From assembly GCF_900143515.1 (NCBI RefSeq), contig NZ_FSQT01000002.1:682001-746000 (forward strand): a DNA stretch of 64,000 nucleotides. Reading direction: 5' to 3'. The position numbers were made by a program, and so were the translations under genes. The stretch is from Micromonospora cremea. Lineage in GTDB: Bacteria; Actinomycetota; Actinomycetes; Mycobacteriales; Micromonosporaceae. Shown here in pieces: positions 45,321-52,933 of the stretch; within the stretch, counting starts at the first letter, position 1, and each line of letters starts with the position of its first letter. The notes under the pieces are model-generated. The model worked only from the letters and a program-made list of their open reading frames with translations. It had not been told where the DNA came from and searched no databases.

Positions 45321-46775
45321 GGCGGATTCCAGTGGTCGTTGCAACACCTCAATCAAGGGGTGTGTGCATGGGTAGGCCACCAGGTTGGGTGACGGAGGTG
45401 ACGGGCAGGCCAGCGATGCGATCGCCGGGCCGGCCGGGTGTGAACGAGCACCGGGAGGTGCGGCGGCAGTTCTGGCGTCGGATCGCCGAAGGTCTGTCGA
45501 GCGAGGAAGCTGCGGCGGCGTGTGGTGTGTCGCAGCCGGTGGGTGGGCGCTGGTTTCGTCAGGGTGGCGGTATGGCACCTTTGTCGCTGGTTCCGCCGTC
45601 GGGCCGGTATCTGTCCTTCGCCGAGCGTGAAGAGGTCGCGCTGCTCAAAGCACAAGGCAAGGGCGTGCGAGAGATCGCTCGAGCGGTAGGCCGTGACGCG
45701 TCGACGATTTCGCGAGAGCTGCGCCGCAACGCCGTGACTCGTGGCGGCAGCCTGGACTACCGTGCCGTGGCCGCGCAGTGGCATGCCGAGCGTCGTGGCC
45801 GTCGCCCGAAAACCGCGAAGCTGGCGGCGAACCAGCTGCTGCGCGACTACGTGCAGAAGCGGCTCGCCGGCACGATCACCGACGTTGATGGTCGGCCGAT
45901 CCCGGGCCCGAACGTGCCGTGGAAGGGACGCCGGCACGGGCGTCGCGCAGATCGGCGATGGGGCACGGCCTGGAGCCCGGAACAGATCAGTCGGCGGTTG
46001 CGGGTGGACTTCCCGGATGATGAGTCGATGCGGATCTCGCACGAGGCGATCTATCAGTCGCTCTACGTTCAAAGCCGCGGTGCGCTGCGCCGTGAGCTGA
46101 CGGCGTGCTTGCGCACCGGCCGGGCGTTACGGGTGCCGCAGGCGCGCACCCGTAGACGGGGCAAGCACTTCCTCAGCCCAGAGGTCATGATCAGCCAACG
46201 GCCGGCGGAGGTCACCGACCGGGCCGTGCCAGGCCATTGGGAGGGCGACCTGATCATCGGCCTGGAACGCTCGGCCATCGGCACGCTGGTCGAGCGCAGC
46301 ACCCGGTTCACGATGCTTCTGCACCTGCCCCGCATGGATGGCTACGGTCAGCAGCCTGTGGTGAAGAACGGCCCGCCGCTGGCCGGGCACGGCGCCGAAG
46401 CGGTCCGAGACGCTATCGCCGACCAGATCACCAACCTGCCCGAGCAGCTACGCCGCTCGCTGACCTGGGACCAGGGAGCCGAGATGGCCCAACATGTCCA
46501 GCTGCGTCTGGACATCGGTCTCGAGGTCTACTTCTGCGACCCGCACAGTCCCTGGCAGCGCGGCACCAACGAGAACACCAACGGACTGCTGCGCCAGTAC
46601 TTCCCTAAAGGCACCGACCTATCACGACACAGCATCACCGACCTCGAGGCCATCGCCGCCGTGCTCAACAGTCGGCCCCGCAAGTCTCTGGAGTGGAGAA
46701 CGCCAGCAGAGGCCCTGGACGAACACCTAAGATCAATCCAACAGGCCGGTGTTGCAACGACTCCTTGAACCTAAG
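45321..46775. mobile_element. IS30-family insertion sequence, complete (1455 bp)
   Basis: The ends are related 30-bp inverted repeats sharing GTCGTTGCAACACC (from 45335 on the left, reverse-complemented on the right near 46747-46760). AAC flanks both sides (45318-45320 and 46776-46778) as a 3-bp target duplication. Removing the element plus one AAC rejoins the IS3 frame as RGSN-YTSFRF, confirming the exact borders. Confidence 0.85.
45368..46768 (+). CDS. IS30-family transposase
   Basis: This transposase of about 466 residues has an N-terminal HTH (YLSFAEREEVALLKAQGKGVREIARAVGRDASTISRELRRN), a linker and a DDE core with WEGDLIIG (D1), TWDQGAEM (D2) and GTNENTNGLLRQYFPKGTDL (E). Start MGRPPGW chosen; MRSPGRP at 45416 is also possible. 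The stop lies inside the right inverted repeat. It appears intact. Confidence 0.92.
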   Translation: MGRPPGWVTEVTGRPAMRSPGRPGVNEHREVRRQFWRRIAEGLSSEEAAAACGVSQPVGGRWFRQGGGMAPLSLVPPSGRYLSFAEREEVALLKAQGKGVREIARAVGRDASTISRELRRNAVTRGGSLDYRAVAAQWHAERRGRRPKTAKLAANQLLRDYVQKRLAGTITDVDGRPIPGPNVPWKGRRHGRRADRRWGTAWSPEQISRRLRVDFPDDESMRISHEAIYQSLYVQSRGALRRELTACLRTGRALRVPQARTRRRGKHFLSPEVMISQRPAEVTDRAVPGHWEGDLIIGLERSAIGTLVERSTRFTMLLHLPRMDGYGQQPVVKNGPPLAGHGAEAVRDAIADQITNLPEQLRRSLTWDQGAEMAQHVQLRLDIGLEVYFCDPHSPWQRGTNENTNGLLRQYFPKGTDLSRHSITDLEAIAAVLNSRPRKSLEWRTPAEALDEHLRSIQQAGVATTP

Positions 46776-47105
46776 AACTACACGTCATTCCGGTTCGCCG
46801 AACGCTTACAGGACAACGGGATCCTGCCCTCCATGGGCTCCGTCGGCGACTCGTACGACAACGCGCTCATGGAGAACTTCTGGTCAACCCTGAAGATCGA
46901 ACTCGTCTACCGCACCTCCTGGCGGACCCGGGACGAGGCCGAGAACGCGATCTTCGCCTACATCGACGGTTGGTACAACACCCGCCGTGTCCAGAAGGAA
47001 CTCGGCTACCTCAGCCCCGACGAGTACGAGACCGCCTGGCACACCCGCCAGAACGACCCAGCCGAGCCAACTATCGCCACCCCTGCACCAGCCGGCAGCA
47101 GGTAA
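46776..47105 (+). pseudogene. IS3-family transposase fragment (right part)
   Basis: The C-terminal half of the IS3 integrase core reads YTSFRFAERLQDNGILPSMG, SYDNALMENFWSTLK (catalytic Glu) and DGWYNTRRVQKELGYLSP. It continues the fragment at 45159-45320 after the IS30 insertion. The sequence after the stop (47106-47135, ending GCGGGGGGAACTCA) looks like an IS3 terminal repeat. The transposase is dead because its N terminus is lost. Confidence 0.88.
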
Positions 47106-47143
47106 CCACCGCTCCATCAAAGCGGGGGGAACTCACATGGCGG

Positions 47144-48373
47144 TCAGTCCCTCTGGCGGGGTGCAAGCCTCATGGGCGATGCGACGACTTTCACGACCTG
47201 CAACGAGTCAGGATTGAAGCGCAAATACGACTCATCCAACTCGTCGTCAGGGTCGACGCAACCTTCCGGGCCGCAAAAGATGACACAGTTCGTTCCTTCG
47301 TTCTGTGAACTTGAGGACAAGATGCCATCGACTTGCTCCGGCGACATCCAGCGCAGATACTCGGTAACAACCTGCGTAGGAACATAATCAATGTGTTCAC
47401 GCCCGTCGAGTACGACAGGCTTCCGGAGATCGGCACCGAAGTCGTGAAGGAACCGCAGGTCGTAATACGATTCGCGCCCACTCTCGGTGAAGATACTCGG
47501 TACCGCCGGAAGAGCTGCAAGGTTCAGCATAGTAAGGGGCTTAGTCGTCTCGAATGACCCTACCGCCGCATGACTCCTCGAACCATGGGCTCCGATCTCC
47601 GCAACGACAGTTTCGATGTCGTCGCTTCCGTAAAACATCGAGATTCCCGCAGGGCTCATCCGGTTAGCGGACGCTTTATCTGGCGGCGGTGAGCCCAACT
47701 CCTTCGCCCCATACCGCGGCAACTTAGAATCGCCCACTAGGCGGCCACGCCAGAAGACGCGCCCAGCCGGCACCTTTACTAGCGCCCCGCTAGTCGAGAT
47801 GATCTCCATCAACCTCGCCATAAATTCGACCGATGTGAACTCGTCCGGCATCAGAGAAGGAGACTGTGGGATCGCCATGAAAAGGAACCTTGTTTCATGT
47901 TTGATCCTCTGGCAGAACTCGTCCCACCCCAACCGCATTGCACGATCCGGCTGCAGCAACTGGTAGTTGCGGTAGGTCCAGGCGTTGTGGTCCACGACCT
48001 CCTGAATGGCCTCCACGACGTTCTCCTTGGCCGCGTAGCCGCAGATGTCTTCAACAACATCGTAGGAGTCAAGGACTGGACCGCCCACCCAATCGCCCTC
48101 ATCGAAAGGAACACCTTCGTCGTTCGCGAGGCCGTAAATGAAGTTCACGCCGTCCATCACGACGTACATAAAGCGTTCGAAGTCGACAGCGATCGGGGCG
48201 CCATCGTCGCCTGCCTTGGCGCCACAGAACGAACATTGAGGCTCGTCAAGAATGTCTCTGACTTCCCCAACGAGACCCTCGTCGGTCAGGCACTCCAGGC
48301 AGACAGCCTGATCGCCGGTCTCACCGAAACCACGGGTGAACAGCTCATACTCGCGTTCCTTAGCCCATCCCAC
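47144..48373 (-). CDS. HEPN/RES-associated N-terminal domain + RES domain protein
   Basis: This protein has about 409 residues. The N-terminal domain (about 1-170) has a Zn-ribbon (CLEC, CSFC at about 25-50) and the pattern GLANDEGVPFDEGDWVGGPVLDSYDV typical of HEPN/RES-associated proteins. The C-terminal RES domain (about 200-400) has VFWRGR (Arg), MSPAGISMFYGSDDIETVVAEI (Glu) and the closing HIDYVPTQVVTEYLRW. RES domains are NAD-degrading toxins of RES-Xre systems; no Xre antitoxin is adjacent. The GTG at 48373 is chosen because it begins the conserved domain; no good Shine-Dalgarno is seen. G+C is lower than the chromosome. Confidence 0.82.
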   Translation of the reverse strand: MGWAKEREYELFTRGFGETGDQAVCLECLTDEGLVGEVRDILDEPQCSFCGAKAGDDGAPIAVDFERFMYVVMDGVNFIYGLANDEGVPFDEGDWVGGPVLDSYDVVEDICGYAAKENVVEAIQEVVDHNAWTYRNYQLLQPDRAMRLGWDEFCQRIKHETRFLFMAIPQSPSLMPDEFTSVEFMARLMEIISTSGALVKVPAGRVFWRGRLVGDSKLPRYGAKELGSPPPDKASANRMSPAGISMFYGSDDIETVVAEIGAHGSRSHAAVGSFETTKPLTMLNLAALPAVPSIFTESGRESYYDLRFLHDFGADLRKPVVLDGREHIDYVPTQVVTEYLRWMSPEQVDGILSSSSQNEGTNCVIFCGPEGCVDPDDELDESYLRFNPDSLQVVKVVASPMRLAPRQRD

Positions 48374-48522
48374 ATTGGCATCCAACCATGAAGTCGACGA
48401 TAGGTCAGCGGCGACTTTTGAGGCATGTCGGGCATAAGGACATCCGAGCACGCCGGAGACTAGACAGCGATGATCAGACTGTCGTCCCCAGCCGTTCCCC
48501 CAGGCCGCAGGACCCGGTCCAC

Positions 48523-50068
48523 TCAAATGTTCTTGAATGTACCTGTAATCCCGATTTGGTTGAGCCGTTGCTGGACGTCGGCCGCCGCGTCCTTGTCAAG
48601 AACAAGCTGCAGCGTCCCCTGCAAGTAGCTGATCTTGCGTTCGTCGAGGGCCATGTAGAGGGTCTTGAGCAGCGATGCGAAGTTATCGGCGTCGCCGGGA
48701 TTTGACAGCAGGCTGCGGGAGAAGGAGAAGGCGACCTGCTGCTCGGTTGCCGGCGACACAACATCGCAGGCGCCGCTGTGCACTGGCTTGCCGCAGGTAG
48801 CGCAGTTGGTCGAAGGCTTAGAGCCTTTCCCAGGGCCGGTTGAGCCCGGTCCACCCCCAGTACCTGTACCCGTCTTTCCGCCCGTTGGGGTCTCGCACGG
48901 CCCCTCGTGTAGGGGCTCGCCACAGGCGTCGCAGGTCTTCGGCTGCGGCTTGGCGAGCCGAAGGCCAGCGCTGTTCAAGTTGACCTGATTGGGTGCCGTG
49001 ACTACCACAGGGTCACCGCCGCCGTCGACCACATCGACGAGCCCAGCTGCAACCGCGTCGTAGATCGCCTGCTGCAGATCGCGATCCCCGCCATAGAGCA
49101 GCGGCAGCCGCGGCGCGGAGTAAAACGCAGCGCGGATGTCCGAGAGCGCCCTGCCATAGTCGGTGTCACGCATGTTGTGCAGTAGTGCTCTAGGACCAAA
49201 CTGACCCTGCTCGAACACCTTGTCGCGTTCCGCTAGCGCTTTCCAAACGATAGTGCCGTCAAGTGCGGTGCTGTGCTCGTCGTCGAAAGTTAGCTGGTCG
49301 AGATAGCGTTCGCCCTCGGGATCGGGCTGTGCGAGGTACACGACGTGCTGGTAGGCGCGCTTAAGCGCCTTCTCGACCTGCTCCTTAGCGCTGGCCAGTT
49401 CCTTCGTCCCAGCGGCCTTCAGGTCGGCGTCGTTCTGAACTTCAGGCGCGGCAAGAGCCTTCTGATGAGCCAAATACTCGACGGCCAACGTCCGAGCGAG
49501 TCCCCGACGCTGGGTGTTGACCACGGCGTAGACGGCACTGGAAGCCCACTGCACTGGTAGCTGCTGGGCGCCTTTACCCAAGCCCATCGCGACGGTGAGT
49601 GCCGCGATGGTTGGCTGCTCCATCCCGTTGCGCAAGCTGTACTGTGCTGGATCGAGAACGACGAGCCTACTTACGTATGCCGTGTCGAGCCCCGCCGTGG
49701 CGAGGACATCAGTGGGGCTGCGCTGAGGCTCAGCCACGACGAACTTCAGGTCGCGGAACGGCCCGCTGTTTGCCAACCGCTGGGCAAATTGGGCGATGAC
49801 CCTGTCGCGCTCACCATCGGTAATGGTACGTCGGATGTTATTAACGAGCATCCGATGAGTAAGACGGGTCGACAAGAAGTAACGAGCCGGCTTGTTGTGG
49901 CCCTGCCCGCTCACGATCTCCACTGCCGACATGCCTCGTCCCGGGTTGACGAGGTCCTCCACCACCGTGTCCGCATCGGTAACGGTATAGGAGATGTTGG
50001 GCACGCTGATGGCGGCCCTAACTTCGGGACCGCTTGCTCCACGGCCACGTCCCGGCCTTAAGGTGCCG
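48523..50068 (-). pseudogene. DUF499 ATPase, 3' part (after ISAs1)
   Basis: About 514 codons continue the DUF499 frame. In the full 1005-residue reconstruction it carries the C-terminal region. Two repeated zinc knuckles CDACGEPLHEGPC and CATCGKPVHSGAC are joined by a Gly/Thr-rich linker. The last about 90 residues form a helical domain. A GTG at 50004 (VPNISYT) could give an isolated fragment protein. The 10-bp duplicated target site joins it to the 5' part without frameshift. Confidence 0.85.
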
Positions 50069-50078
50069 ACGATGCTGG

Positions 50079-51413
50079 CAGGGCCCCGGCAAAGTCCTCA
50101 GGTGATGCCGAGTAGGGCCAGTGGTCGGTTGCTGTCGCGGGCGTGGTGGCGGTTGGCGGCGGCGATGTTGGTGACGCCGGTCAGGCGTAGTGCGCCGATG
50201 GCGGCGTTGCGCAGGGCTGCCATGACTTGGGGTCCGGTGCCGGTGCGGATCTGGGATCGGTCTTCGTCGTAGGTGACGTCGCGGACCCAGTGGACCTTGT
50301 TCTCGATGGACCAGTGACCGCGGAGCCAGGTGGCGAGCTGGGCGGGTTTGGCCTGGTGAACGAGCAGGTCGGTGATCGCGTAGACGGTTTCGGTGGTGAA
50401 GCGTTTCGGCTGGTCGAGGCGCCGGCGGCGGCGTCGGATCTGCAGTGCTTGGGCGGCGTTGGGGAAGTCGATCCCGGTGGAGATGGAGAGGATCTTCAGG
50501 GTGCGGATCTCTCGGCGGCCGTGACCACGGTCGCTGTCACGGGCGGCGTCGGGAACGGCCCGCCAGGGCAAGCGGGCCAGTTGGGCGTGCAGGCTGGGCT
50601 GGTTGCCTTTGACGGTGAGGATCCAGTGGGCACCGCGTTCGGCGAGGTAGGCGACGTGGTCGCGTTGGCAGTGCAGCGCGTCGGCGGTCACCACTGTGTC
50701 GCGCAGGTCGCTGAGCTGGTCGAGCAGCGGCTGGAACCGGGTGATCTCGTTCGTCTTGCCGTCGACATCGGTGCTGGCCAGCACCACACCCGTGGCCTGG
50801 TCGGCGGCGGCGAGGACGTGCCGGGCGACCGTGTCGCTGGTGCGGGAGCCACGTAACGTCTTGCCATCCACGGCGATCGCCCGGCGTGTTCCCGCCGTCG
50901 GCGCGGGGACCTGCGCGCCGAGCCAGGCACCGATCACCGCGGCCAGCCGATCGGGGTCCAGGGCCTGCAACAGCCTGCGGATCATGGCCTCTGACGGCCG
51001 CCGGCCCGCGTCGATCCCGAGCACCGCCGCGGTATCAGCGGGTAGATCAGCGACCCACTCACCGATCGCCGCATACGAGCGGTAACCAGCGACGACCGCA
51101 CAGACCGCCGCCGCGACCACGGTTACCAGAGCATGCCGGACTCCACGCCGGGCACGTGGATCGGGCAGGGAACCCAACGCCGTGAGCAGGCCGGCAGCCG
51201 AGGCCACGGCAGATGTCCCGGGCGGTGCGGCAGACAACGATGAGATCAGCGATGATGGCAGCGCGGGCATGGCTCACTTCAAATAGATCAACAGGCCTCG
51301 AGAACCTCGATGATCTTCTGGAACGGCCATGCCCGCCCTGCTGCCCACACCAAGGGCGCGTCTACGCCAACCACCTCAACCCAGACACCCCTCACGACTT
51401 TGCCGGGGCCCTG
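50079..51413. mobile_element. ISAs1-family insertion sequence (1335 bp)
   Basis: It has perfect 18-bp terminal inverted repeats, CAGGGCCCCGGCAAAGTC at 50079-50096 and its complement at 51396-51413. The 10-bp target duplication ACGATGCTGG lies at 50069-50078 and 51414-51423. One intact transposase gene fills the element. It interrupts the DUF499 gene. Perfect ends and duplication suggest recent insertion. Confidence 0.93.
50098..51270 (-). CDS. ISAs1-family transposase
   Basis: This 390-residue DDE transposase has GSLPDPRARRGVRHALVTVVAAAVCAVVAG at the N terminus, AIAVDGKTLRGSR (first Asp), VVTADALHCQRDH (second Asp) and the Glu region WSIENKVHWVRDVTYDEDRSQIR. Full length, no frameshift, so potentially active. 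Confidence 0.94.
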   Translation of the reverse strand: MPALPSSLISSLSAAPPGTSAVASAAGLLTALGSLPDPRARRGVRHALVTVVAAAVCAVVAGYRSYAAIGEWVADLPADTAAVLGIDAGRRPSEAMIRRLLQALDPDRLAAVIGAWLGAQVPAPTAGTRRAIAVDGKTLRGSRTSDTVARHVLAAADQATGVVLASTDVDGKTNEITRFQPLLDQLSDLRDTVVTADALHCQRDHVAYLAERGAHWILTVKGNQPSLHAQLARLPWRAVPDAARDSDRGHGRREIRTLKILSISTGIDFPNAAQALQIRRRRRRLDQPKRFTTETVYAITDLLVHQAKPAQLATWLRGHWSIENKVHWVRDVTYDEDRSQIRTGTGPQVMAALRNAAIGALRLTGVTNIAAANRHHARDSNRPLALLGIT

Positions 51414-52885
51414 ACGATGCTGGCAAGGAAAATGAAGGTAGCAGCCCGTTCGGCAGCCCGCGGATTGGCATCCGACCACAACAAGGCTTGACGCTCAATG
51501 TCTTTGCGACGGGCCGTGCCGCCAGTGGCGTCGTTGTTTACGACTTCGATCTCAGCAAGGCTGCGATAGTTGGAGATGGTTCGCTCGTCTTCGACGAGCC
51601 CAGAGCCGAGCAGCGCCTCCCGCACAGCGGAGTCGCTTAGCGGTAGATCTCCAGGGCCGATGAGCGATGGCACCCACTCGCCCCCTATACCGCGCCGCTG
51701 AAGGGCGTAGACAGTCGCAGCAAAGATCCTGATGGTGGAGCGGACACGCTGGAAGCCGGTGACCTTGCTCCACTCCTCCTTAGCGATCGCCATCAGCATC
51801 GGATGGAACGGATAGCAGGCAGCCACTTCCTCATCCCAGCGGCCACGCCACTCGGCGCCAATCGGACCCCATACATTTTTCGTCCAGGACTTGTCCTGCA
51901 ACACCGGCTGGTATAGAGCGGCGGTGGCGGCGAGTACCTCTGCGGCCGGCTCGGCGTCGAAAAGGCGACGGCGCAGGATGTCTGCGAAGTCGCCAACCTC
52001 GGTGACCGTAGCGGGGGTGCCATTACGTTCGAGCAGGCTATTCAAATCGTCGCGCCTAGCCTGGCCAGCGGCAGACAAGGCCGTCTTGTCCCGGTCAGAC
52101 GCGATCATAACAACAAGCATCGCTACGTGCGGAACATCGTTGACGACGTCAAGCAGGGCCCGCAAGAAAGCGACATCCTGCGCCACTAATTCGGGCTTCT
52201 TCGCACCATCAAGCCCGTTACCGATGTAGTCCAAGACCTCATCGATGATAATGAGGGCCGGCCGATTAATGGCTTTGATCGCCTCGGCGATCTTGCTCTT
52301 GTCGCTCCAGTAAGGCTGGTATCGCTCGTATAGCGAGTAGTCCTTTGAAAACAACCGCCACAGGAAGCGCTCGTAGAGATTGACCGCAGGACCGTCAAGC
52401 TCCTGGGCAGACGCACCCGGCGTCATGTTGTCGCACGGGAGCACCACGACGTGCGGCCGGTTCAGGTCAGCCGGCAGGCTGCGGCCTACCTTAGCCTTCA
52501 CCTGAGCCGCAACGCGGTGACCCAGTTCTGTGCCAAGCAGCGACTGCGGGTGTGCTGCAAGATGAAAGGCGCCGATACAGGCGTGCGACTTACCTCCACC
52601 CATGCCCTGGTCGAGACGCGTAACCGCCCGGGCTTTGAGGTAGTCCGGCCCACCGCCGATCCGCACAGCAATCTCGGTTAGCAAGTCAGCCAGCCGTTCG
52701 GTCGGGTGAGTGATCTCTCCGTAGTAGGCGGGGTCGGCGTACGGTGGCTTGTCCGCCCCAAGGCCATACACGGCCTGGAACAGCGACATCTGCACGTCGT
52801 CGATCTGGCCAGAAGCGCTGATGATCTCTTTGCGAATCTTCAGCGCCTTCCACCACGGCGTCACGCTGGTTACCACGTCACCCAT
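51414..52885 (-). pseudogene. DUF499 AAA-type ATPase, 5' part (interrupted by ISAs1)
   Basis: The N-terminal about 490 residues of a DUF499 (COG1483-type) ATPase have Walker A GMGGGKS (94-100), Walker B LIIIDE (211-216) and a sensor-like VVMIASDRD. Without the IS the gene would run 52885 to 48523 minus 1345 bp, encoding 1005 residues. With the IS the frame stops at 51392, giving a truncated 497-residue protein. It lies 48 bp downstream of the DUF1156 methyltransferase. Such ATPases accompany DUF1156 methylases in defence islands. Confidence 0.9.
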
Positions 52886-52933
52886 CCTTGTGCACTCGGG
52901 CTTGCTGGTTCAACTGCTGGTTTAAGCCGCTGA

